From: Kitasatospora sp052076145
Lineage (GTDB): Bacteria; Actinomycetota; Actinomycetes; Streptomycetales; Streptomycetaceae
Length of the DNA stretch: 64,000 nt
NCBI RefSeq assembly: GCF_052076145.1
Contig: NZ_CP197246.1
Coordinates: forward strand, 6,014,001 to 6,078,000
Reading direction: 5' to 3'
The notes beneath the pieces were generated by a model. That model saw only the letters and a program-made list of their open reading frames with translations. It made no database searches and had not been told where the DNA came from. Positions 1-7,248 of the stretch are shown here, in pieces. A program made the position numbers and the translations under genes. Within the stretch, counting starts at the first letter, position 1. Each line of letters opens with the position of its first letter.

Positions 1-1
1 G

Positions 2-340
2 GAGTTTGCCCACCCGGTGCGGGCACCCTGGTTCGGCACGCCGCACGAGTCGACCTCGCCGTTCCTCTTCGGCACCAACGCGATCCCGGCCAACGCGGCG
101 GAGTTCGGCGACGGCCCGCTGGAGCGGCTGGTCTCCGACACCTTCGGCGACCTGGTGGCCGCGTTCGCCCTGGGCGGCGTGCCCAGCAGCCCGAACGCGC
201 CCGCCCTGCCGGTCTTCTCGCCCGCGACCAGCAGCACGCTGGTGCTCGGCGGCGAGAGCGTCGCCGTGCTGTCGGCGACCCCCAAGGCCGCTCAGCTGCG
301 GGCCTGGGACGAGGCCGGGTGGGTGCCGGAGCCCACGTAG
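2..340 (+). CDS. Type-B carboxylesterase, C-terminal part (5' truncated by window)
   Basis: The frame is open from base 2 and ends at TAG 338-340, so only the last ~112 residues are present. The segment PHESTSPFLFGTN matches the end region of the carboxylesterase/para-nitrobenzyl esterase family, where the His of an H-x-x-E/S stretch completes the Ser-Glu-His triad just before a PF(V/L)FG strand. The following helix (LVSDTFGDLVAAFALGG) and the terminal AWDEAGWVPE are usual for the family tail. Nucleophile and oxyanion hole lie outside the window. It hydrolyses carboxylic esters; the substrate cannot be told. Confidence 0.75.
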   Translation, partial: EFAHPVRAPWFGTPHESTSPFLFGTNAIPANAAEFGDGPLERLVSDTFGDLVAAFALGGVPSSPNAPALPVFSPATSSTLVLGGESVAVLSATPKAAQLRAWDEAGWVPEPT

Positions 341-388
341 GATCGCCGGAGATCGAACGGACGGACGAACGCGCGAACGGGGGACGGT

Positions 389-1012
389 ATGACCAGCTGG
401 GGAGCGATAGCGGGCATCGCGGTGGTGGCACTCGGGATGGTGATGACGCCCGGCCCGAACATGATCTACCTGGTCTCCCGCTCGATCTCCCAGGGCCGCA
501 GAGCCGGGCTGATCTCGCTCTCCGGGGTGTTCGTCGGCTTCCTGGTCTACCTCTCCGCGGTGCTGGCCGGGATCGCCACCGTCTTCGCCCTGGTGCCCGA
601 GATCTACGTGGGGATCAAGCTGGCCGGAGCGGCCTACCTGCTCTGGCTGGCCTGGAAGGCCGTCCGCCCGGGGGGCCGGTCCGCCTTCACCCCCACCGAG
701 TTGGACCAGGACGGTCCGCGCAAGCTCTTCCTGATGGGCCTGCTCACCTGCCTGCTCAACCCGAAGGTCGCGATCCTCTACATCTCGCTGATCCCGCAGT
801 TCGTGGACCCCGCTCGGGGCCATGTCGGCCTCCAGGGGCTGGCGTTGGGCCTGACGCAGATCGCCGTCGGGGTGGCGGGCAACAGCTTCTTCATCCTGAC
901 CGCCGGATCGGTCTCCGGCTTCTTCACCCGCCACCCGCTCTGGCAGCGCCTGCACCGCTACGCGATGGGCACCGCCCTGGCCGGCTTCGCCGTCCGGATC
1001 GCCGTCGACTAG
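389..1012 (+). CDS. LysE/RhtB family amino-acid exporter
   Basis: 207 residues, the normal size of the family, with six hydrophobic stretches. The N-terminal signature MTPGPNMIYLVSRSISQGRR (about residues 18-37) is diagnostic of LysE/RhtB translocators, inner-membrane exporters of amino acids or homoserine-lactone-like compounds. The GGGGGAC ahead of ATG 389 is a usable ribosome site. It follows the esterase by 48 bases on the same strand. The transported compound cannot be told. A 12-bp stem hairpin follows the stop. Confidence 0.88.
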   Translation: MTSWGAIAGIAVVALGMVMTPGPNMIYLVSRSISQGRRAGLISLSGVFVGFLVYLSAVLAGIATVFALVPEIYVGIKLAGAAYLLWLAWKAVRPGGRSAFTPTELDQDGPRKLFLMGLLTCLLNPKVAILYISLIPQFVDPARGHVGLQGLALGLTQIAVGVAGNSFFILTAGSVSGFFTRHPLWQRLHRYAMGTALAGFAVRIAVD

Positions 1013-1031
1013 GCACCTGGGCAGGGGAGTC

Positions 1032-1059
1032 GAGGCTGCGCCCGGAGGGGCGCAGCCTC
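1032..1059. terminator. Bidirectional terminator between LysE exporter and chitinase
   Basis: Perfect 12-bp stem GAGGCTGCGCCC / GGGCGCAGCCTC (1032-1043 with 1048-1059) and a GGAG loop, in the 55-bp gap of two convergent genes. No T-tract, as is common in actinobacteria. Confidence 0.75.
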
Positions 1060-1067
1060 TGCCCGGG

Positions 1068-2588
1068 TCAGCCGGTGTACTGGGAGAAGATCTTCGAGAA
1101 CTCGTACGGCGTCTGCGGGATGTTGGTGCACTTGAAGAGTGCGCCGGTGCAGGCGTTGGCGTCCCGGGTCATCTCCCAGAAGCCCAGCACGCCGAGGTGG
1201 TGCTGCTTGGCGAAGGCCACCAACTGCTGGGCGGAGGCCTGGTTGTAGATCTGGTGGTCGTCGTTCTCGCCGAGCATCGGGGTGACGCCGGTCATCGCCC
1301 AGAGCTGGGCGTCGGTCTTGGCCGGGTAGAGGGCCTTGATCTGGTCGTGGGTGCTCTGCGCCGCCTGGACGGCTGCGTCACCGTAGTTGGTGTTCGGGCG
1401 CCCGTAGTCCATCGCCATCACGTTGACGAGGTCGACGTCGACCCCGGTGTCGCGGGCCGACTGGACGATGCTGACACCGTCGGCCGTCAGGCCCTCCGGC
1501 AGCACCGGCAGGGTCAGCGAGACCTTCAGGCCCGGGTGGGCCTTCTGGAGCTTGGCGAGGGCGGCCGAGCGGCGGTCGTTGGAGGCCTTGTCGGCGACGG
1601 CCGAGCCCTCGATGTCGAAGTCGACGTACTTGAGGTTGTAGGCGTTGACGACGGCGTCGTACTCGGCGAAGAGCGAGTCCACCGTGGTGCAGGCGGCGGC
1701 GAGTTCGGTGCCGGAGGCGCCGCCGAAGGAGATCTTCACGTCACCGCCGGCCGCCCGGATCGCGTCGATCTGGTCCTTGGCCCAACCGGCGCGCGGGTCC
1801 CACGCGTTGAACCAGCTGGCCTTGCAGCCGACGGAGGTCACGAACGCCAGGGTGAACGACTTGAGGTTGCCGCCCGCCGCCATGTCCCCCAGCACCGGCA
1901 CCGGCCAGGCGCCCATGTCGACGTACGGGGCGACGGGCACCGCGACGTTGGGCGGCGGGGTCGAGGTCTGCGAGGAGCTGGGGGAGGGCGAGGCCGAGGC
2001 CGAGGTGGAGCTCGGCGGCGGCGAGCTGGGCGGCGGGGGAGTGCTGCCGGGGACGAGCGCGACGTCGTCGGCGAGGTAGGCGCCCTGGCCGTACCAGCCG
2101 TGCAGGTAGACGTTGACGCTGGTGGTGCTCGCGCCGGTGGTGAACGTGGTGCTGAGCTGCTGCCAGCTGCTGCCGCCGGGCGTCCACGTCGCCGGGTCGG
2201 TCACGCCGCTGCCGGTCGCGCCCAGGTAGACGTACTGGCCCTGGACCCAGGCGCTCAGCGAGTACTTGGTGTTCGGCTGCACGGCGACGGTCTGGCCGCA
2301 CTGCGCGGTGTCGCTGTTGCCGACGGCGCCCTTGAGCGCGTACGAGCCTGAGTGCGCGGGCGAGTTGACGACCGAGCCGGTGCCGGTGGTGCAGCTCCAG
2401 GCGCCGAGGGCGCCGCTCTCGAAGCCGGGGTTGGCGAGCAGGTTGCCGCTGACCGTGTCGGCCTCGGCGTTGACGGCCAGGGTGGCCAGGCCGCCCGCCG
2501 CGAGGGTGGCGGCGCAGACCAGCGGGAGGAGCTTCGCCCGGCGGGGTGCGGCGTGGGAGACGGCTTGGCGTTGGAGCGCGCGTGGCAT
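1068..2588 (-). CDS. Secreted GH18 chitinase with N-terminal carbohydrate-binding module
   Basis: 506 residues. Order: basic n-region plus hydrophobic core (signal peptide, about 1-43, cleavage near AEA), a beta-sandwich CBM of the CBM4/9/16 type (about 47-180, starting NLLANPGFESG), a Pro/Ser/Thr linker (about 183-213), then a GH18 TIM barrel. The catalytic motif DFDIE is visible, with Glu at residue 327 as proton donor; the late strand GVLGFWEMTRD is also typical. It cleaves chitin beta-1,4 bonds outside the cell. A DasR-like operator and a TTGACG -35 box lie upstream, fitting GlcNAc-controlled expression. Confidence 0.92.
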   Translation of the reverse strand: MPRALQRQAVSHAAPRRAKLLPLVCAATLAAGGLATLAVNAEADTVSGNLLANPGFESGALGAWSCTTGTGSVVNSPAHSGSYALKGAVGNSDTAQCGQTVAVQPNTKYSLSAWVQGQYVYLGATGSGVTDPATWTPGGSSWQQLSTTFTTGASTTSVNVYLHGWYGQGAYLADDVALVPGSTPPPPSSPPPSSTSASASPSPSSSQTSTPPPNVAVPVAPYVDMGAWPVPVLGDMAAGGNLKSFTLAFVTSVGCKASWFNAWDPRAGWAKDQIDAIRAAGGDVKISFGGASGTELAAACTTVDSLFAEYDAVVNAYNLKYVDFDIEGSAVADKASNDRRSAALAKLQKAHPGLKVSLTLPVLPEGLTADGVSIVQSARDTGVDVDLVNVMAMDYGRPNTNYGDAAVQAAQSTHDQIKALYPAKTDAQLWAMTGVTPMLGENDDHQIYNQASAQQLVAFAKQHHLGVLGFWEMTRDANACTGALFKCTNIPQTPYEFSKIFSQYTG

Positions 2589-2733
2589 GTGGGGTGCCTT
2601 TCGGGACGTGCCGGGCCGCCGGCGCTGGTCACTCGGGGGTGCGCCGGGGGGTGGGCTGTGGGGGTGGTCCTGAACGGGGCCAGGGCTGAGCGCTGCCTGT
2701 CCGTCAGGCCGGGCCGCGCCGCCCTGAGTTCAA

Positions 2734-2749
2734 AATGGACTAGACCAAC
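2734..2749. promoter_or_regulatory. DasR-responsive element (dre)-like operator of the chitinase
   Basis: The 16-mer AATGGACTAGACCAAC matches the known dre consensus (A-C/G-TGGTCTAGACCACT) at 12 positions, including the CTAGACCA core. Read on the minus strand it sits just downstream of a TTGACG -35 box (2761-2756), inside or beside the likely -10, about 150 bases before the chitinase start. DasR, a GntR-family repressor released by glucosamine-6-P, controls Streptomyces chitinases through such sites; occupancy here is inferred. Confidence 0.72.
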
Positions 2750-2826
2750 TGTGCACGTCAAGCATCCGGGCTCGGTTTACGTCACGCTTAAGGTTGCGGG
2801 GCCGCTCGGCGAGCCGCTGTGTCGCC

Positions 2827-2857
2827 TTGACTTGGAGTGCACTCCAAGGGGCAGAGT
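2827..2857 (+). promoter_or_regulatory. MerR-type promoter with 18-bp operator ahead of the aldo/keto reductase
   Basis: TTGACT (2827-2832) and CAGAGT (2852-2857) are separated by 19 bp, the over-long spacer used by MerR-family activators. The spacer region holds a perfect 18-bp palindrome CTTGGAGTGCACTCCAAG (2831-2848). The -10 is 40 bases before the reductase start. No merR gene is adjacent; the one at 20.7 kb has a different set of repeats. Confidence 0.7.
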
Positions 2858-2897
2858 CGGTCCCGGCACGGACCCGAGCTGAAGGAGAACAGCGGAC

Positions 2898-3854
2898 ATG
2901 CGTACCACCACACTTGGCGCGGACGGCCCCGAGGTCGGCGTCGTCGGGCTCGGCTGCATGGGGATGACCTGGGCCTACGACCCGAACGGCCGCGACGACA
3001 CGGCCTCCGTCGAGGTGCTGCGCTCGGCGCTGGACCTCGGGGTGCGGCTGATCGACACGGCGGACATCTACGGCCCGTACGACAACGAAGAGTTGGTCGG
3101 CCGTGGCCTGACCCCGGAGTACCGGGAGCGGGCGGTGCTGGCCACCAAGGTCGGCCTGGTGCCGGGCACCGGGGACCTTCGGGTGGGCAACAACGGGCGG
3201 CCGGAGCACGTCCGCAGCGCGATCGACGCCAGCCTGCGGCGGCTCGGCACCGACCACGTGGACCTCTACCAGCTGCACCGGGTCGACCCCGAGGTGCCGA
3301 TCGAGGAGACCTGGGGCGCACTCGCCGAGACCGTCGCGGCGGGCAAGGCGAAGGCGATCGGGCTCTCGGAGGTGACGGTGGAGCAGATCAAGCGGGCCCA
3401 GGCCGTCCACCCGGTGGCCTCCGTGCAGTCCGAGCTCTCGCTCTGGACGCGGGACGCGCTGGCCGAGGTGCTCCCGTACACCGAGCAGCAGGGCATCGCC
3501 TTCCTGCCGTTCTCGCCGCTCGGGCGCGGCTTCCTGACCGGCCGCTTCACCTCCGCCGCCGATCTGCCCGCCGACGACTGGCGCTCCACGCTGCCGCGGT
3601 TCCAGGCCGAGGCGCTGGAGGCCAACCTGGCGCTGGTCGCCAAGGTGCAGGAGATCGCCGCCCGGATCGGCGCGACCACCGCGCAGGTGGCGCTCGCCTG
3701 GGTGCTGGCCCAGGGCCGGTACGTGGTGCCGATCCCCGGCACCAAGACGCCCAAGTACCTGGCGGACAACGCAGCTGCGGCTGACCTCACCCTCTCTGCG
3801 GCGGATCTGGCGGAGCTCGACGCCCTCCCGGCACCTGTCGGCGACCGGTACTAG
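2898..3854 (+). CDS. Aldo/keto reductase
   Basis: 318 residues, full length. The NADPH-dependent AKR tetrad is visible: Asp53 and Tyr58 (LIDTADIYGPYDNEE), Lys84 (LATKVG) and His127 (LYQLHRVD). The late cofactor-binding segment VPIPGTKTPKYLADN is intact. It reduces aldehydes or ketones in the cytoplasm. GAAGGAG stands about 10 bases before ATG 2898. The MerR-type promoter upstream suggests induction by an electrophile or metal-like signal; which one is unknown. Confidence 0.92.
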   Translation: MRTTTLGADGPEVGVVGLGCMGMTWAYDPNGRDDTASVEVLRSALDLGVRLIDTADIYGPYDNEELVGRGLTPEYRERAVLATKVGLVPGTGDLRVGNNGRPEHVRSAIDASLRRLGTDHVDLYQLHRVDPEVPIEETWGALAETVAAGKAKAIGLSEVTVEQIKRAQAVHPVASVQSELSLWTRDALAEVLPYTEQQGIAFLPFSPLGRGFLTGRFTSAADLPADDWRSTLPRFQAEALEANLALVAKVQEIAARIGATTAQVALAWVLAQGRYVVPIPGTKTPKYLADNAAAADLTLSAADLAELDALPAPVGDRY

Positions 3855-3860
3855 GCACGG

Positions 3861-3890
3861 CCCAGGGGCGCGGGGCCGCGCGCCCCTGGG
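3861..3890. terminator. Convergent terminator
   Basis: Perfect 12-bp stem CCCAGGGGCGCG / CGCGCCCCTGGG with a 6-base loop, between the converging reductase and acetyltransferase genes. The same CCCCAGGGGCGC-type sequence recurs at 19080 and 55851, so it is a family of terminators in this genome. Confidence 0.75.
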
Positions 3891-3900
3891 GGCCGGGGCC

Positions 3901-4476
3901 TCAGTGCTCGGTGATCCAGATTTCCAGGCGGCCGCTCTCGGAGGGGGCGGTGACCGGGGCGTCGCGGATGTGGTCGAGACGGTAGCCGAGCTTGCGGGGG
4001 ACGGCCGAGCTGGCCTTGTTGGCCACGTCGCAGTGGATCTCGACCCGCTCGATGCCCGGGAGGGTGAGGGCGGCCTCGGTGAGGGCGCGGGCGCACTCGG
4101 TGGCGATGCCCTTGCCGGTGTGGTCGGCGGCCACCCAGTAGCCGATCTCCAGGGCGCCCGCGCCGACGCGGCTGTGCAGGCCGAAGGCGCCGATCACGCT
4201 GTCGGGGGCGCCGTCGAGCCAGACCAGGTACATGAAGTCGCTGCCCTCGTCCCAGATGGCGATGCCCGCCGTGACCATCGCCTCGGTGCGCTCCAGACTC
4301 GGCTTCGACCCGGCCCAGGGCATCCACGGGCGGAGGTGTTCGAGATTGGCGACGACGGAGGCGTTGAGCGCCGGGGCGTCTCCCTCGGCCCTGCGGCGGA
4401 GGGAGATCCCGCCGGGCAGGGAGATCGACTCGGGGGGACGGACGGTGGCGACAGGTTCTTCGGCGGTGTGGCTCAT
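3901..4476 (-). CDS. GNAT family N-acetyltransferase (RimJ/RimL type)
   Basis: 191 residues from ATG 4476. ISLRRRAEGDAPALNA is the first strand and helix of a RimJ/L-type GNAT; ALEIGYWVAADHTGKGIATE gives the acetyl-CoA pyrophosphate loop, and VEIHCDVANKASSAVPRKLG the strand-helix after it. It transfers acetyl from acetyl-CoA to an amine, often ribosomal protein N termini or small molecules; substrate unknown. A start 24 bases upstream (4500) is possible, but a clean GATAAT -10 (4488-4483) lies inside that extension and would place transcription start at about 4476, so a leaderless start is favoured. Confidence 0.85.
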   Translation of the reverse strand: MSHTAEEPVATVRPPESISLPGGISLRRRAEGDAPALNASVVANLEHLRPWMPWAGSKPSLERTEAMVTAGIAIWDEGSDFMYLVWLDGAPDSVIGAFGLHSRVGAGALEIGYWVAADHTGKGIATECARALTEAALTLPGIERVEIHCDVANKASSAVPRKLGYRLDHIRDAPVTAPSESGRLEIWITEH

Positions 4477-4539
4477 GACTGGATTATCGTCTTTGATCAT
4501 TGCCGGAGCCAGTCAGTTTTACCTGCTCATGACGTGTTG

Positions 4540-5214
4540 TCAGAGCCGGATCAGCACCTCGTCCAGCTCCTTGCGCTGCAGGTCGGGCACGCGGGCGTCG
4601 TCGGCCGGGTAGCCGACCGGGATGACGTACGCGGCCCGCTCCTCGGGGGGCCGGCCGCACACCTCGTTGAGGAACTTCATCGGGCTCGGGGTGTGCGTCA
4701 GCGTCGCCAGGCCGGCCTGGTGGAGGGTGGCGAGCAGCAGGCCGACGGAGATGCCGACCGACTCCTTGGTGTAGTACGGGCGCGGCGAACCCGGCCCCTT
4801 GTGGACCTCGAAGACCACGATCACGGCCGGGGCGTCCTCCAGGAAGGGCTTCTGCCAGTCCGTCCCGATCGGGGCCAGCGCGGCCAGCCACTCCGGGGAG
4901 GCCCGGTGCGCGTAGAACTCGCGCTCCTCCGCCTCGGCGGCCACCCGCAGCCGCCGCTTGCGCTCCGGGTCGGTGATCACCACGAACCGCCAGGGCTGGA
5001 CGTGGGCGCCGCTGGGCGCCGTCGCGGCGGTGCGGACGGCCCACTCGATCACGCCCTCGGGCAGCGGCCGGGTCGAGTAGTCGCGGACGGTCCGGCGCTG
5101 CGCCATCACGTCGTGGAAGGACCTGCTGCGGGCCTCGGCCTCGTGGGCGGGCACCGTCATGGGGAGGAGCGGCACGGTCGGGTAGGACGCCGCTGCCGAT
5201 GCACTGTCACTCAT
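4540..5214 (-). CDS. Nitroreductase family flavoenzyme, iodotyrosine-deiodinase-like
   Basis: 224 residues. RRTVRDYSTRPLPEGVI and TAPSGAHVQPWRFVVI are the FMN-binding N-terminal motifs; AEEREFYAHRASPEWL followed by PYYTKESVGISVG and THTPSPMKFLNEVCGRP is the pattern of the IYD/BluB-like branch rather than oxygen-insensitive nitroreductases. It probably uses FMN and NADPH for reductive dehalogenation or a related reaction; the physiological substrate is unknown. It lies 64 bases upstream of the GNAT start on the same strand. A dre-like 16-mer lies 45-60 bases upstream of its start. Confidence 0.87.
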   Translation of the reverse strand: MSDSASAAASYPTVPLLPMTVPAHEAEARSRSFHDVMAQRRTVRDYSTRPLPEGVIEWAVRTAATAPSGAHVQPWRFVVITDPERKRRLRVAAEAEEREFYAHRASPEWLAALAPIGTDWQKPFLEDAPAVIVVFEVHKGPGSPRPYYTKESVGISVGLLLATLHQAGLATLTHTPSPMKFLNEVCGRPPEERAAYVIPVGYPADDARVPDLQRKELDEVLIRL

Positions 5215-5258
5215 GGGCGACAGCAGAGCACATGCAGAGGCCCCGGTGGAATGGCCCG

Positions 5259-5274
5259 ATTGGACCAGACCACT
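5259..5274. promoter_or_regulatory. GntR/DasR-like operator upstream of the nitroreductase
   Basis: ATTGGACCAGACCACT agrees with the dre consensus at 13 of 16 positions, with a perfect right half AGACCACT. It lies 45-60 bases upstream of the nitroreductase start and 28 bases past the ABC-F stop. Binding by DasR or another GntR protein is inferred only. Confidence 0.4.
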
Positions 5275-5301
5275 GGGGCCTGCGCGCCTACTGTCAGTCT
5301 G

Positions 5302-6942
5302 CTACCGGTTCTCGGTGACCCGCCCGCCCGCCACGTCGATCCGCCGGTTGACCGTCACCGCGTCGAGCATCCGCCGGTCGTGGGTGACCAGCAGCAGCGT
5401 GCCCGTGTACGAGGCGAGTGCCGACTCCAGCTGCTCGATCGCGGGCAGGTCGAGGTGGTTGGTCGGCTCGTCCAGCACCAGCAGGTTGACCCCGCGCGCC
5501 TGGAGCAGGGCGAGCGCCGCCCGCGTCCGCTCGCCGGGGGAGAGGGTGCCGGCCGGGCGCATCACGTGCGCCGCCTTCAGCCCGAACTTCGCCAGCAGCG
5601 TGCGGACCTCCTCGTCGGTCTGCTCCGGCACGGCCGCCGCGAAGGCCGCGAACAGCGCCTCCTCGCCCAGGAACAACCCGCGTGCCTGGTCGACCTCGCC
5701 GACCACCACGCCCGAGCCCAGCACCGCGCTGCCGCCGTCGAGTTCGAGCCGCCCGAGCAGCGCGGCGAGCAGCGTCGACTTGCCCGCGCCGTTCGCTCCG
5801 GTGATGGCGACGCGGTCCGCCCAGTCGATCTGGAGGTCCACCGGGCCGAAGGCGAAGTCGCCGCGCTTGGCGGTGGCGGCGCGCAGGGTGGCGACCACCG
5901 AGCCGGAGCGCGGCGCGGCGGCGATCTCCATCCGCAGCTCCCACTCCTTGCGCGGCTCCTCGACGACGTCGAGGCGCTCGATCATGCGCTGGGTCTGCCG
6001 GGCCTTCGAGGCCTGCTTCTCGGTCGACTCCGCACGCGTCGCGCGGGCCTGCTTGTCGTTGTCGCTGGACTTGCGGCGCGCGTTGCGGACGCCGTTGTCC
6101 ATCCAGCCGCGCTGCATCCGGGCCCGTGCCTCCAGCCCGGCCTTGGTGTCGGCGTACTCGTCGTACTCCTCGCGGGCGTGCCGGCGGGCCACCGCGCGCT
6201 CCTCCAGGTACGCCTCGTAGCCGCCGCCGAAGAGCTTGACCTGCTGCTGGGCGAGGTCGAGCTCCAGCACCTTGGTGACGGTGCGGGCCAGGAACTCGCG
6301 GTCGTGGCTGATCACCACCGTGCCGGCGCGCAGGCCCTTGACGAAGCCCTCCAGGCGGTCCAGGCCGTCCAGGTCGAGGTCGTTGGTCGGCTCGTCGAGC
6401 AGGAAGACGTCGTAGCGGGAGAGCAGCAGCGAGGCGAGGCCGGCCCGCGCGGCCTGGCCGCCGGAGAGCGCCGTCATCGGCAGGTCGAGGCCGACGGTCA
6501 GCCCGAGGGTGCTCGCGACCTCCTCGGCGCGCTCGTCCAGGTCGGCGCCGCCGAGCTCCAGCCAGCGGTCCAGGCTCTCGGCGTACGCGTCGTCCGAGCC
6601 CGCCCGGCCCTCGACCAGGCCCTCGGTCGCCGCGTCCAGGGCGGCCTGGGCGTCGGCGACGCCGGTGCGACGGCTCAGGAAGTCGCGGACGGTCTCGCCG
6701 GGGCGGCGCTCCGGCTCCTGCGGCAGGTGGCCGACGTTGGCCGTCGGCGGGCTCAGCTTCAGTGAGCCGCCCTCGGGGGTGTCCAGCCCGGCCAGCAGCC
6801 GCAGCAGGGTCGACTTGCCGGCCCCGTTCACGCCGACCAGGCCGATGACGTCGCCCGGGGCGACGACCAGGTCCAGGCCGGAGAAGAGGGTGCGTTCGCC
6901 GTGACCGGCGCTGAAATCCTTGACAACGAGAGTGGCGCTCAT
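5302..6942 (-). CDS. ABC-F family ATPase (EttA/ARE type)
   Basis: 546 residues with two nucleotide-binding domains in one chain and no membrane segment. NBD1: Walker A GVNGAGKST, signature LSGGQ, Walker B VFLLDEP. A charged interdomain linker of about 80 residues (RGWMDNGVRNARRKSSDNDK) is the part that enters the ribosomal E site. NBD2: GANGAGKST, LSPGERTRA, LLVLDEP. ABC-F proteins act on ribosomes, either as translation factors or by displacing antibiotics from the peptidyl-transferase centre. It is divergent from a second ABC-F gene. Signature 2 has Pro instead of the usual second Gly. Confidence 0.9.
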   Translation of the reverse strand: MSATLVVKDFSAGHGERTLFSGLDLVVAPGDVIGLVGVNGAGKSTLLRLLAGLDTPEGGSLKLSPPTANVGHLPQEPERRPGETVRDFLSRRTGVADAQAALDAATEGLVEGRAGSDDAYAESLDRWLELGGADLDERAEEVASTLGLTVGLDLPMTALSGGQAARAGLASLLLSRYDVFLLDEPTNDLDLDGLDRLEGFVKGLRAGTVVISHDREFLARTVTKVLELDLAQQQVKLFGGGYEAYLEERAVARRHAREEYDEYADTKAGLEARARMQRGWMDNGVRNARRKSSDNDKQARATRAESTEKQASKARQTQRMIERLDVVEEPRKEWELRMEIAAAPRSGSVVATLRAATAKRGDFAFGPVDLQIDWADRVAITGANGAGKSTLLAALLGRLELDGGSAVLGSGVVVGEVDQARGLFLGEEALFAAFAAAVPEQTDEEVRTLLAKFGLKAAHVMRPAGTLSPGERTRAALALLQARGVNLLVLDEPTNHLDLPAIEQLESALASYTGTLLLVTHDRRMLDAVTVNRRIDVAGGRVTENR

Positions 6943-6988
6943 GATGCCCCGATCCTAGTCGGCGCCGTCGGGCGCCGAGAATAATCCT

Positions 6989-7018
6989 TTGCGGGCCGCC
7001 CGGCTCCCGTCCTACGGT
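6989..7018 (+). promoter_or_regulatory. Candidate promoter of second ABC-F gene
   Basis: TTGCGG (6989-6994) and TACGGT (7013-7018) are separated by 18 bp. Transcription would start near 7025 and give a leader of about 225 bases before the ABC-F start. Confidence 0.4.
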
Positions 7019-7042
7019 TGATCCCAACAGGCACCGAAGACT

Positions 7043-7134
7043 GGAGAAGGCCGTTGCTCTACTGAGGTTTTGAGACACCGCCCCCGCCGCACCCGCTCAT
7101 CGAGCGTGCGGCGCGTGTGAGCGTGCGACCTCAG
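7043..7134 (+). promoter_or_regulatory. Structured leader with 3-codon upstream ORF (candidate ribosome-mediated attenuator)
   Basis: GGAGAAGG (7043-7050) precedes TTG CTC TAC TGA (7054-7065), a possible 3-codon peptide. Its stop lies in CTGAGGT (7062-7068), which pairs perfectly with ACCTCAG (7128-7134). Inside is a strong hairpin: CGCCGCAC (7085-7092) with GTGCGGCG (7106-7113), topped by GCTC/GAGC. A ribosome stalled at the tiny ORF would open the outer stem. Leaders of this style are known ahead of several antibiotic-induced ABC-F genes; function here is inferred. The rest of 6943-7248 holds only the promoter above. Confidence 0.5.
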
Positions 7135-7248
7135 GCTCGAGCAGGCTTCCCGTGTACTCCGCCGGGGCCTGTCCTCATCGTCGCCGCCTGCGCGGTGTCT
7201 CCCGTGTTGCTACCTCCACCACCCACAGCAACCACCCGGGAGGCCTCC

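Noticed and set aside
3904..6765. Very long open frame (953 codons) on the plus strand opposite three genes
   Set aside because: Composition is that of the antisense of GNAT, nitroreductase and ABC-F genes; in such high-GC DNA antisense frames stay open. The minus-strand proteins have full catalytic motifs.
7117..7248. N-terminal extension of the second ABC-F protein by 44 residues
   Set aside because: It would cover the structured leader, has no ribosome site, and the family starts at the ATG at 7249.
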